Assembly: GCA_026874595.1 (NCBI GenBank)
Contig: CM049322.1
Location: 1,349,900 to 1,413,899, forward strand
Reading direction: 5' to 3'
Length of the DNA: 64,000 nucleotides
Origin: Sipunculus nudus
Lineage: Eukaryota; Annelida; Sipuncula; Golfingiida; Sipunculidae
The notes beneath the pieces were generated by a model, which saw nothing but the letters and a program-made list of their open reading frames with translations, was not told the origin of the DNA and searched no databases. Of the stretch, positions 11,087 through 23,463 are shown in pieces; positions within the stretch are counted from its first letter, which is position 1; every line of letters starts with the position of its first letter. The position numbers were made by a program, and so were the translations under genes.

Positions 11087-12589
11087 ATGGTTGCAAATCG
11101 CCTTTATGGAGACATAGTTTCTTTGCTTACATTTTGCTTACGCTTTGCTTATGCTTTGCTTACGAAGAAAACACCACCGATTTTAAGCATTATTCTACAA
11201 ATACTCACAAATACTACCCATAGGGACACAGACTGGTTCACTGGCTACATAATAATACCTGTTAGTGGTCAGTACTCTAAATATTAGGGGTCAAATCGTA
11301 CAATCAAAATCAGAAATAGCTATTACTTCTCCATTTCTAAAAGTGATATAATCTAATTTAGGGACCCATTTTTCTCTTTTAACCTCAATAATCAAAAGTT
11401 TTTTTACCATATTCGACATAAATAGACTGCTGGGAAGTCTAACATTATATTATTTCTTCGGAAAATGGTCGGAAAACGCATTTATGGAGACATAGTTCCT
11501 TTGCTTACACTTTGCTTACGCTTTGCTTATGCTTTGATTACGGTGAAAACACCAAAGAACTCAAGCATTTTTCTGCAAATACAGACAAGTATGAACCATA
11601 GGGACACAGCCTGGTTCCCTGGCTACACAATAGTGCCTGTTAGTCATCATGAATCTAAAAATTAAGGGTCAAACCGTTCTATCTAAATCAGAAATAGATA
11701 ATACTATTAATATCAAAAAGTGATAATATCGAGTTTAGGGACCCATTTTTCTTTTTTACCTGAATTGATCAACAGTTATGATCCAAATTCGACATAAATA
11801 GACTCTTGAGAGCCTAATATTATATTATATCTTCAGAATATGGTTGCAAATCGCCTTTATGGAGACATAGTTTCTTTGCTTACATTTTGCTTACGCTTTG
11901 CTTATGCTTTGCTTACGAAGAAAACACCACAGATTTTAAGCATTTTTCTACAAACACTCACAAATACTACCCATAGGGACACTGACTGGTTCACTGGCTA
12001 CACGAAAATACCTGTTAGTGGTCAGTACTCTAAATATTAGGGGTCAAATCGTACAATCAAAATCAGAAATAGCTATTACTTCTCAATTCTAAAAGTGATA
12101 TAATCTAATTAAGGGACCCGTTTTTCTCTTTTAACCTCAACAATCAAAAGTTTTTATACCATATTCGACATAAATAGACTGCTGGGAAGTCTAACATTAT
12201 ATTATTTCTTCGGAAAATGGTCGGAAAACGCATTTATGGAGATATAGTTCCTTTGCTTACACTTTGCTTACGCTTTGCTTATGCTTTTATTACGGTGAAA
12301 ACACCAAAGAACTCAAGCATTTTTTTGGAAATACAGACAAGTATGAACCATAGGGACACAGTCTGGTTCCCCGGCTACACAATAGTGCCTGTTAGTCATC
12401 ACGAATCTAAAAATTAAGGGTCAAACCGTTCTATCTAAATCAGAAATAGATAATACTATTAATTTCAAAAAGTGATAATATTGAGTTTAGGGAGCCATTT
12501 TTCTTTTTTACCTCAATTGATCAACAGTTATGTTCCTTCGACATAGATAGACTCTTGGAGAGCCTAATATTATATTATATCTTCAGAAT
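11087..12589 (+). repeat. 6-mer higher-order repeat, copy 3, contracted to four monomers
   Basis: Anchors are 11087, 11465, 11840 and 12217. It starts as in copies 1 and 2 but lacks the TGA-bearing A and the following B monomer. The last monomer (12217) begins like the acagtctgg B subtype and ends with the tcacgaatc tail of the missing sixth monomer. This is the signature of an unequal exchange that removed one dimer. Confidence 0.85.
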
Positions 12590-14848
12590 ATGGTTGCAAA
12601 TCGCCTTTATGGAGACATAGTTTCTTTGCTTACATTTTGCTTACGCTTTGCTTATGCTTTGCTTACGAAGAAAACACCACCGATTTTAAGCATTATTCTA
12701 CAAATACTCACAAATACTACCCATAGGGACACAGACTGGTTCACTGGCTACATAATAATACCTGTTAGTGGTCAGTACTCTAAATATTAGGGGTCAAATC
12801 GTACAATCAAAATCAGAAATAGCTATTACTTCTCCATTTCTAAAAGTGATATAATCTAATTTAGGGACCCATTTTTCTCTTTTAACCTCAATAATCAAAA
12901 GTTTTTTTACCATATTCGACATAAATAGACTGCTGGGAAGTCTAACATTATATTATTTCTTCGGAAAATGGTCGGAAAACGCATTTATGGAGACATAGTT
13001 CCTTTGCTTACACTTTGCTTACGCTTTGCTTATGCTTTGCTTACGGTGAAAACACCAAAGAACTCAAGCATTTTTCTGCAAATACAGACAAGTATGAACC
13101 ATAGGGACACAGCCTGGTTCCCTGGCTACACAATAGTGCCTGTTAGTCATCATGAATCTAAAAATTAAGGGTCAAACCGTTCCATCTAAATCAGAAATAG
13201 ATAATACTATTAATTTCAAAAAGTGATAATATCGGGATTAGGGACCCATTTTTCTTTTTTACCTGAATTGATCAACAGTTATGTTCCAAATTCGACATAG
13301 ATAGACTCTTGGAGAGCCTAATAATATATTATATCTTCAGAATATGGTTGCAAATCGCCTTTATGGAGACATAGTTCCTTTGCTTACATTTTGCTTACGC
13401 TTTGCTTATGCTTTGCTTACGAAGAAAACACCACCGATTTTAAGCATTATTCTACAAATACTCACAAATACTACCCATAGGGACACAGATTGGTTTACTG
13501 GCTACATAATAATACCTGTTAGTGGACAGTACTCTAAATATTAGGGGTCAAATCGTACAATCAAAATCAGAAATAGCTATTACTTCTCAATTCTAAAAGT
13601 GATATAATCTAATTAAGGGACCCGTTTTTCTCTTTTAACCTCAACAATCAAAAGTTTTTATACCATATTCGACATAAATAGACTGCTGGGAAGTCTAACA
13701 TTATATTATTTCTTCGGAAAATGGTCGGAAAACGCATTTATGGAGACATAGTTCCTTTGCTTACACTTTGCTTACGCTTTGCTTATGCTTTTATTACGGT
13801 GAAAACACCAAAGAATTCAAGCAATTTTTTGGAAATACAGACAAGTATGAACCATAGGGACACAGTCTGGTTCCCTGGCTACACAATAGTGCCTGTTAGT
13901 CATCATGAATCTAAAAATTAAGGGTCAAACCGTTCCATCTAAATCAGAAATAGATAATACTATAAATTTCAAAAAAGTGATAATATCGGGATTAGATACC
14001 CATTTTTCTTTTTTTACCTGAATTGATCAACAGTTATGTTCCAAATTCGACATAAATAGACTCTTGGAGAGCCTAATATTATATTTTATCTTCAGAATAT
14101 GGTTGCAAATCGCCTTTATTGAGACATAGTTCCGTTGCTTACATTTTGCTTACGCTTTGCTTATGCTTTGCTTACGAAGAAAACACCACAGATTTTAAGC
14201 ATTTTTCTACAAACACTCACAAATACTACCCATAGGGACACTGACTGGCTCACTGGCTACACGAAAATACCTGTTAGTGGTCAGTACTCTAAATATTAGG
14301 GGTCAAATCGTACAATCAAAATCAGAAATAGCTATTACTTCTCAATTCTACAAGTGATATAATCTAATTTAGGGACCCATTTTTCTCTTTTAACCTCAAC
14401 AATCAAACGTTTTTATACCATATTCGACATAAATAGACTGCTGGGAAGTCTAACATTATATTATTTCTTCGGAAAATGGTCGGAAAACGCATTTATGGAG
14501 ACATAGTTCCTTTGCTTACACTTTGCTTACGCTTTGCTTATGCTTTTATTACGGTGAAAACACCAAAGAACTCAAGCAATTTTTTGGAAATACAGACAAG
14601 TATGAACCATAGGGACACAGCCTGGTTCCCTGGCTACACAATAGTGCCTGTTAGTCATCACGAATCTAAAAATTAAGGGTCAAACCGTTCTATCTAAATC
14701 AGAAATAGATAATACTATTAATTTCAAAAAGTGATAATATTGAGTTTAGGGAGCCATTTTTCTTTTTTACCTCAATTGATCAACAGTTGTGTTCCTTCGA
14801 CAAAGATAGACTCTTGGAGAGCCTAATATTATATTATATCTTCAGAAT
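12590..14848 (+). repeat. 6-mer higher-order repeat, copy 4 (2,259 bp, third monomer replaced)
   Basis: Anchors are 12590, 12968, 13344, 13721, 14099 and 14476. The third monomer is an A copy with aataatatatt in front of it and cacagattggtttactgg inside, unlike the cacag subtype in copies 1-3. The fourth to sixth positions, including the TGA-bearing A at 14099, return to the 6-mer order. Confidence 0.85.
14099..14475 (+). repeat. A monomer with internal TGA, copy 3
   Basis: It carries the same ctttattgag variant as at 8079 and 10337, with TGA at 14120-14122. It lies in the fifth position of 6-mer copy 4. Confidence 0.92.
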
Positions 14849-16350
14849 ATGGTTGCAAATCGCCTTTATGGAGACATAGTTTCTTTGCTTACATTTTGCT
14901 TACGCTTTGCTTATGCTTTGCTTACGAAGAAAACACCACCGATTTTAAGCATTATTCTACAAATACTCACAAATACTACCCATAGGGACACAGACTGGTT
15001 CACTGGCTACACGAAAATACCTGTTAGTGGTCAGTACTCTAAATATAAGGGGTCAAATCGTACAATCAAAATCAGAAATAGCTATTACTTCTCAATTCTA
15101 AAAGTGATATAATCTAATTTAGGGACCCATTTTTCTCTTTTAACCTCAATAATCAAAAGTTTTTTTACCATATTCGACATAAATAGACTGCTGGGAAGTC
15201 TAACATTATATTATTTCTTCGGAAAATGGTCGGAAAACGCATTTATGGAGACATAGTTCCTTTGCTTACACTTTGCTTACGCTTTGCTTATGCTTTGCTT
15301 ACGGTGAAAACACCAAAGAACTCAAGCATTTTTCTGCAAATACAGACAAGTATGAACCATGGGGACACAGCCTGGTTCCCTGGCTACACAATAGTGCCTG
15401 TTAGTCATCATGAATCTAAAAATAAAGGGTCAAACCGTTCCATCTAAATCAGAAATAGATAATACTATTAATATCAAAAAGTGATAATATCGAGTTTAGG
15501 GACCCATTTTTCTTTTTTACCTGAATTGATCAACAGTTATGATCCAAATTCGACATAAATAGACTCTTGAGAGCCTAATATTATATTATATCTTCAGAAT
15601 ATGGTTGCAAATCGCCTTTATGGAGACATAGTTTCTTTGCTTACATTTTGCTTACGCTTTGCTTATGCTTTGCTTACGAAGAAAACACCACAGATTTTAA
15701 GCATTTTTCTACAAACACTCACAAATACTACCCATAGGGACACTGACTGGTTCACTGGCTACACGAAAATACCTGTTAGTGGTCAGTACTCTAAATATTA
15801 GGGGTCAAATCGTACAATCAAAATCAGAAATAGCTATTACTTCTCAATTCTAAAAGTGATATAATCTAATTAAGGGACCCGTTTTTCTCTTTTAACCTCA
15901 ACAATCAAAAGTTTTTATACCATATTCGACATAAATAGACTGCTGGGAAGTCTAACATTATATTATTTCTTCGGAAAATGGTCGGAAAACGCATTTTTGG
16001 AGACATAGTTCCTTTGCTTACACTTTGCTTACGCTTTGCTTATGCTTTTATTACGGTGAAAACACCAAAGAACTCAAGCAATTTTTTGGAAATACAGACA
16101 AGTATGAACCATAGGGACACAGTCTGGTTCCCTGGCTACACAATAGTGCCTGTTAGTCATCACGAATCTAAAAATTAAGGGTCAAACCGTTCTATCTAAA
16201 TCAGAAATAGATAATACTATTAATTTCAAAAAGTGATAATATTGAGTTTAGGGAGCCATTTTTCTTTTTTACCTCAATTGATCAACAGTTATGTTCCTTC
16301 GACATAGATAGACTCTTGGAGAGCCTAATATTATATTATATCTTCAGAAT
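14849..16350 (+). repeat. 6-mer higher-order repeat, copy 5, contracted to four monomers
   Basis: Anchors are 14849, 15226, 15601 and 15978. The A monomer at 14849 ends aaatataagg in place of aaatattagg, and the B at 15226 ends aaataaagg, so both open frames run on into the linker. The fourth monomer again has the chimeric acagtctgg body plus tcacgaatc tail seen at 12217, so the contracted form was itself copied. Confidence 0.85.
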
Positions 16351-19300
16351 ATGGTTGCAAATCGCCTTTATGGAGACATAGTTTCTTTGCTTACATTTTG
16401 CTTACGCTTTGCTTATGCTTTGCTTACGAAGAAAACACCACCGATTTTAAGCATTATTCTACAAATACTCACAAATACTACCCATAGGAACACAGACTGG
16501 TTCACTGGCTACATAATAATACCTGTTAGTGGTCAGTACTCTAAATATTAGGGGTCAAATCGTACAATCAAAATCAGAAATAGCTATTACTTCTCCATTT
16601 CTAAAAGTGATATAATCTAATTTAGGGACCCATTTTTCTCTTTTAACCTCAATAATCAAAAGTTTTTTTACCATATTCGACATAAATAGACTGCTGGGAA
16701 GTCTAACATTATATTATTTCTTCGGAAAATGGTCGGAAAACACATTTATGGAGACATAGTTCCTTTGCTTACACTTTGCTTACGCTTTGCTTATGCTTTG
16801 CTTACGGTGAAAATACAGACAAGTATGAACCATAGGGACACAGCCTGGTTCCCTGGCTACACAATAGTGCCTGTTAGTCATCATGAATCTAAAAATTAAG
16901 GGTCAAACCGTTCCATCTAAATCAGAAATAGATAATACTATTAATTTCAAAAAGTGATAATATCGGGATAAGGGACCCATTTTTCTTTTTTACCTGAATT
17001 GATCAACAGTTATGTTCCAAATTCGACATAGATAGACTCTTGGAGAGCCTAATAATATATTATATCTTCAGAATATGGTTGCAAATCGCCTTTATGGAGA
17101 CATAGTTCCTTTGCTTACATTTTGCTTACGCTTTGCTTATGCTTTGCTTACGAAGAAAACACCACCGATTTTAAGCATTATTCTACAAATACTCACAAAT
17201 ACTACCCATAGGGACACAGATTGGTTTACTGGCTACATAATAATACCTGTTAGTGGACAGTACTCTAAATATTAGGGGTCAAATCGTACAATCAAAATCA
17301 GAAATAGCTATTACTTCTCAATTCTACAAGTGATATAATCTAATTTAGGGACCCATTTTTCTCTTTTAACCTCAACAATCAAAAGTTTTTATACCATATT
17401 CGACATAAATAGACTGCTGGGAAGTCTAACATTATATTATTTCTTCGGAAAATGGTCGGAAAACGCATTTATGGAGACATAGTTCCTTTGCTTACACTTT
17501 GCTTACGCTTTGCTTATGCTTTTATTACGGTGAAAAAACCAAAGAACTCAAGCAATTTTTTGGAAATACAGACAAGTATGAACCATAGGGACACAGCCTG
17601 GTTCCCTGGCTACACAATAGTGCCTGTTAGTCATCACGAATCTAAAAATTAAGGGTTAAACCGTTCTATCTAAATCAGAAATAGATAATACTATTAATTT
17701 CAAAAAGTGATAATATCGAGTTTTAGATACCCATTTTTCTTTTTTACCTCAATTGATCAACAGTTATGTTCCTTCGACAAAGATAGACTCTTGGAGAGCC
17801 TAATATTATATTATATCTTCAGAATATGGTTGCAAATCGCCTTTATGGAGACATAGTTTCTTTGCTTACATTTTGCTTACGCTTTGCTTATGCTTTGCTT
17901 ACGAAGAAAACACCACCGATTTTAAGCATTATTCTACAAATACTCACAAATACTACCCATAGGGACACAGACTGGTTGACTGGCTACATAATAATACCTG
18001 TTAGTGGTCAGTACTCTAAATATTAGGGGTCAAATCGTACAATCAAAATCAGAAATAGCTATTACTTCTCCATTTCTAAAAGTGATATAATCTAATTTAG
18101 GGACCCATTTTTCTCTTTTAACCTCAATAATCAATAGTTTTTTTACCATATTCGACATAAATAGACTGCTGGGAAGTCTAACATTATATTATTTCTTCGG
18201 AAAATGGTCGGAAAACGCATTTATGGAGACATAGTTCCTTTGCTTACACTTTGCTTACGCTTTGCTTATGCTTTTATTACGGTGAAAACACCAAAGAACT
18301 CAAGCATTTTTCTGCAAATACAGACAAGTATGAACCATAGGGACACAGCCTGGTTCCCTGGCTACACAATAGTGCCTGTTAGTCATCATGAATCTAAAAA
18401 TTAAGGGTCAAACCGTTCTATCTAAATCAGAAATAGATAATACTATTAATTTCACAAAGTGATAATATTGAGTTTAGGGAGCCATTTTTCTTTTTTACCT
18501 CAATTGATCAACAGTTATGTTCCTTCGACATAGATAGACTCTTGGAGAGCCTAATATTATATTATATCTTCAGAATATGGTTGCAAATCGCCTTTATGGA
18601 GACATAGTTTCTTTGCTTACATTTTGCTTACGCTTTGCTTATGCTTTGCTTACGAAGAAAACACCACCGATTTTAAGCATTATTCTACAAATACTCACAA
18701 ATACTACCCATAGGGACACAGACTGGTTCACTGGCTACATAATAATACCTGTTAGTGGTCAGTACTCTAAATATTAGGGGTCAAATCGTACAATCAAAAT
18801 CAGAAATAGCTATTACTTCTCCATTTCTAAAAGTGATATAATCTAATTTAGGGACCCATTTTTCTCTTTTAACCTCAATAATCAAAAGTTTTTTTACCAT
18901 ATTCGACATAAATAGACTGCTGGGAAGTCTAACATTATATTATTTCTTCGGAAAATGGTCGGAAAACGCATTTATGGAGACATAGTTCCTTTGCTTACAC
19001 TTTGCTTACGCTTTGCTTATGCTTTTATTACGGTGAAAACACCAAAGAACTCAAGCATTTTTCTGCAAATACAGACAAGTATGAACCATAGGGACACAGC
19101 CTGGTTCCCTGGCTACACAATAGTGCCTGTTAGTCATCATGAATCTAAAAATTAAGGGTCAAACCGTTCCATCTAAATCAGAAATAGATAATACTATTAA
19201 TTTCAAAAAGTGATAATATCGGGATTAGGGACCCATTTTTCTTTTTTACCTGAATTGATCAACAGTTATGTTCCAAATTCGACATAGATAGACTCTTGGA

Positions 19301-20084
19301 GAGCCTAATAATATATTATATCTTCAGAATATGGTTGCAAATCGCCTTTATGGAGACATAGTTCCTTTGCTTACATTTTGCTTACGCTTTGCTTATGCTT
19401 TGCTTACGAAGAAAACACCACCGATTTTAAGCATTATTCTACAAATACTCACAAATACTACCCATAGGGACACAGATTGGTTTACTGGCTACATAATAAT
19501 ACCTGTTAGTGGACAGTACTCTAAATATTAGGGGTCAAATCGTACAATCAAAATCAGAAATAGCTATTACTTCTCAATTCTAAAAGTGATATAATCTAAT
19601 TTAGGGACCCATTTTTCTCTTTTAACCTCAATAATCAAAAGTTTTTTTACCATATTCGACATAAATAGACTGCTGGAAAGTCTAACATTATATTATTTCT
19701 TCGGAAAATGGTCGGAAAACGCATTTATGGAGACATAGTTCCTTTGCTTACACTTTGCTTACGCTTTGCTTATGCTTTTATTACGGTGAAAACACCAAAG
19801 AACTCAAGCATTTTTCTGCAAAAACAGACAAGTATGAACCATAGGGACACAGCCTGGTTCCCTGGCTACACAATAGTGCCTGTTAGTCATGATGAATCTA
19901 AAAATTAAGGGTCAAACCGTTCCATCTAAATCAGAAATAGATAATACTATAAATTTCAAGAAAGTGATAATATCGGGATTAGATACCCATTTTTCTTTTT
20001 TACCTGAATTGATCAACAGTTATGTTCCAAATTGGACATAAATAGACTCTTGGAGAGCCTAATATTATATTTTATCTTCAGAAT
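16351..20084 (+). repeat. Transition block, ten monomers
   Basis: Anchors are 16351 (A), 16729 (B with 30-bp deletion), 17075 (A), 17452 (B), 17826 (A, gactggttgactgg), 18204 (B), 18577 (A), 18955 (B), 19331 (A) and 19708 (B, gcaaaaacagac). From 15601 the order and private variants are the same as from 25719 (offset about 10,118 bp, to about 28690) and from 30947 (offset about 15,345 bp, to about 35900). It therefore acts as the end of a preceding long unit. Confidence 0.85.
16729..17074 (+). repeat. B monomer with 30-bp internal deletion, copy 1
   Basis: The monomer is 346 bp long. The sequence goes directly from gtgaaaa to tacagac near 16810-16814, missing 30 bp present in other B copies. 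Both deletion ends sit in short A runs, consistent with replication slippage or microhomology joining. It also carries acacattt for acgcattt after the anchor. The same allele recurs at 26847 and 32075. Confidence 0.93.
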
Positions 20085-20793
20085 ATGGTTGCAAATCGCC
20101 TTTATGGAGACATAGTTCCGTTGCTTACATTTTGCTTACGCTTTGCTTATTCTTTGCTTACGAAGAAAATACCAAAGAATTTAAACATTTCTCTACAAAT
20201 ACTCACAAATACTACCCATAGGGACACTGACTGGTTCACTGGCTACACGATTATACCTGTTGGTGGTCAGTACTCTAAATATTAGGGGTCAATTCGTACA
20301 ATCAAAATCAGAAATAGCTATTACTTCTCAATTCTAAAAGGGATATAATCTAGTTTAGGGACCCATTTTTTCTCTTTTAACCTCAATAATCAAAAGTTTT
20401 TTTACCATATTCGACATAAATAGACTGCTGGGAAGTCTAACATTATATAATTCTTCGGAAAATGGTCGGAAAACGCATTTATGGAGACATAGTTCCTTTG
20501 CTTACACTTTGCTTATGCTTTGCTTATGCTTTTCTTACGGTGAAAACACCAAAGAACTCAAGCAATTTTTTTGAAATACAGACAAGTATGAACCATAGGG
20601 ACACAGCCTGGTTCCCTGGCTACACAATAGTGCCTGTTAGTCATCATGAATCTAAAAATTAAGGGTCAAACCGTTCTAACTAAATCAGAAATAGATCATA
20701 CTATTAATTTCAAAAAGTGATAATATCGAGTTTAGGGAGCCATTTTTCTTTTTTACCTGAATTGATCAACAGTTATGTTCCTTCGACATAGAA

Positions 20794-20810
20794 AGGCTCT
20801 TGGAGAGCCT
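20794..20810. other. Perfect 7-bp dyad in a rare A-linker subtype
   Basis: aggctct-tgg-agagcct is a perfect inverted repeat with a 3-nt loop. Ordinary A linkers have agactct in the left arm and one mismatch. The same perfect form lies at 42897-42913, 54923-54939 and 62434-62450, always two monomers after the long-unit marker monomer, so it is copied as part of the long repeat. Confidence 0.7.
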
Positions 20811-22715
20811 AATATTATATTATATCGGCAGCATATGGTTGCAAATCGCCTTTATGGAGACATAGTTCCGTTGCTTACATTTTGCTTACGCTTTGCTTAT
20901 GCTTTGCTTACGAAGAAAACACCACAGAATTTAAACATTTCTCTACAAATACTCAAAAATACTACCCATAGGGACACTGACTGGTTCACTGGCTACATGA
21001 TAATACCTGTTAGTGGTCAGTACTCTAAATATTAGGGGTCAAATCGTACAATGAAAATCAGAATTAGCTGTTACTTCTTAATTCTAAAAGTGATATAATC
21101 TAATTTAGGGACCCATTTTTCTCTTTAAACCTCAATAATCAAACGTTTTTTTTTACCATATTCAACATAAATAGACTGCTGGGAAGTCTAACATTATATT
21201 ATTTCTCCGGAAAATGGTCGGAAAACGCATTTATGGAGACATAGTTCCTTTGCTTACACCTTGCTTACGCTTTGCTTATGCTTTGCTTACGGTGAAAACA
21301 CCAAAGAACTCAAGCATTTTTCTGCAAAAACAGACAAGTATGAACCATAGGGACACAGCCTGGTTCCCTGGCTACACAATAGTGCCTGTTAGTCATCATG
21401 AATCTAAAAATTAAGGGTCAAACCGTTCCATCTAAATAAGAAATAGATAATACTATTAATATCAAAAAGTGATAATATCGAGTTTAGGGAGCCATTTTTC
21501 TTTTTTACCTGAATTGATCAACAGTTATGTTCCAAATTCGACAAAAATAGACTCTTGAGAGCCTAATATTATATTATATCTTCAGAATATGGTTGCAAAT
21601 CGCCTTTATGGAGACATAGTTTCCTTGCTTACATTTTGCTTACGCTTTGCTTATGCTTTGCTAACGAAGAAAACACCACAGATTTTAAGCATTTTTCTAC
21701 AAACACTCACAAATACTACCCATAGGGACACTGACTGGTTCACTGGCTACACGAAAATACCTGTTAGAGGTCAGTACTCTAAATATTAGGGGTCAAATCG
21801 TACAATCAAAATCAGAAATAGCTATTACTTCTCAATTCTAAAAGTGATATAATCTAATTTAGGGACCCATTTTTCTCTTTTAACCTCAACAATCAAAAGT
21901 TTTTATACCATATTCGACATAAATAGACTGCTGGGAAGTCTAACATTATATTATTTCTTCGGAAAATGGTCGGAAAACGCATTTATGGAGACATAGTTCC
22001 TTTGCTTACACTTTGCTTACGCTTTGCTTATGCTTTTATTACGGTGAAAACACCAAAGAACTCAAGCAATTTTTTGGAAATACAGACAAGTATGAACCAT
22101 AGGGACACAGTCTGGTTCCCTGGCTACACAATAGTGCCTGTTAGTCATCACGAATCTAAAAATTAAGGGTCAAACCGTTCTATCTAAATCAGAAATAGAT
22201 AATACTATTAATTTCAAAAAGTGATAATATTGAGTTTAGGGAGCCATTTTTCTTTTTTACCTCAATTGATCAACAGTTATGTTCCTTCGACATAGATAGA
22301 CTCTTGGAGAGCCTAATATTATATTATATCTTCAGAATATGGTTGCAAATCGCCTTTATGGAGACATAGTTCCTTTGCTTACATTTTGCTTACGCTTTGC
22401 TTATGCTTTGCTTACGAAGAAAACACCACAGATTTTAAGCATTTTTCTACAAACACTCACAAATACTACCCATAGGGACACTGACTGGTTCACTGGCTAC
22501 ACGAAAATACCTGTTAGTGGTCAGTACTCTAAATATTAGGGGTCAAATCGTACAATCAAAATCAGAAATAGCTATTACTTCTCAATTCTAAAAGTGATAT
22601 AATCTAATTTAGGGACCCATTTTTCTCTTTTAACCTCAACAATCAAAAGTTTTTATACCATATTCGACATAAATAGACTGCTGGGAAGTCTAACATTATA
22701 TTATTTCTTCGGAAA

Positions 22716-23087
22716 ATGGTCGGAAACGCATTTATGGAGACATAGTTCCTTTGCATACACTTTGCTTACGCTTTGCTTATGCTTTTATTACGGTGAAAAC
22801 ACCAAAGAACTCAAGCAATTTTTTGGAAATACAGACAAGTATGAACCATAGGGACACAGCCTGGTTCCCTGGCTACACAATAGTGCCTGTTAGTCATCAC
22901 GAATCTAAAAATTAAGGGTCAAACCGTTCTATCTAAATCAGAAATAGATAATACTATTAATTTCAAAAAGTGATAATATTGAGTTTAGGGAGCCATTTTT
23001 CTTTTTTACCTCAAGTGATCAACAGTTATGTTCCTTCGACATAGATAGACTCTTGGAGAGCCTAATATTATATTATATCTTCAGAAT
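22716..23087 (+). repeat. B monomer with 1-bp deletion after the anchor, copy 1
   Basis: The anchor reads atggtcggaaacgc, one A fewer than atggtcggaaaacgc, so the open frame is shifted after four codons. It also has tttgcatacac for tttgcttacac. The same pair of variants recurs at 37309 and 56846. Confidence 0.92.
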
Positions 23088-23463
23088 ATGGTTGCAAATC
23101 GCCTTTATGGAGACATAGTTCCTTTGCTTACACTTTGCTTACGCTTTGCTTATGCTTTTATTACGGTGAAAACACCAAAGAACTCAAGCAATTTTTTGGA
23201 AATACAGACAAGTATGAACCATAGGGACACAGTCTGGTTCCCTGGCTACACAATAGTGCCTGTTAGTCATCATGAATCTAAGAATTAAGGGTCAAACCGT
23301 TCCATATAAATCAGAAATAGATAATACTGTTAATTTCAAAAAGTGATAATATCGGGATTAGGGACCCATTTTTCTTTTTTACCTGAATTGATCAACAGTT
23401 ATGTTCCAAATTCGACATAAATAGACTCTTGGAGAGCCTAATATTATATTATACCTTCAGAAT
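23088..23463 (+). repeat. A/B fusion monomer 2
   Basis: It begins with the A anchor and becomes class B between about 23108 and 23131 (gcttacactttgc), ending acagtctgg, tcatcatgaatc and aagaattaa. It is followed directly by the A monomer at 23464, so one monomer has been lost from the alternation. The fused form recurs at 44442 with the same linker variants (ccatataaatc, aatactgttaat). Confidence 0.92.

Noticed and set aside
12960-12990. CENP-B-box-like site near ttcttcggaaaatggtcgg before the B anchor
   Set aside because: The TTCG core is present, but the required spacing to an A and a CGGG core is not met in this stretch or in the ttcgacataaatagac stretch.
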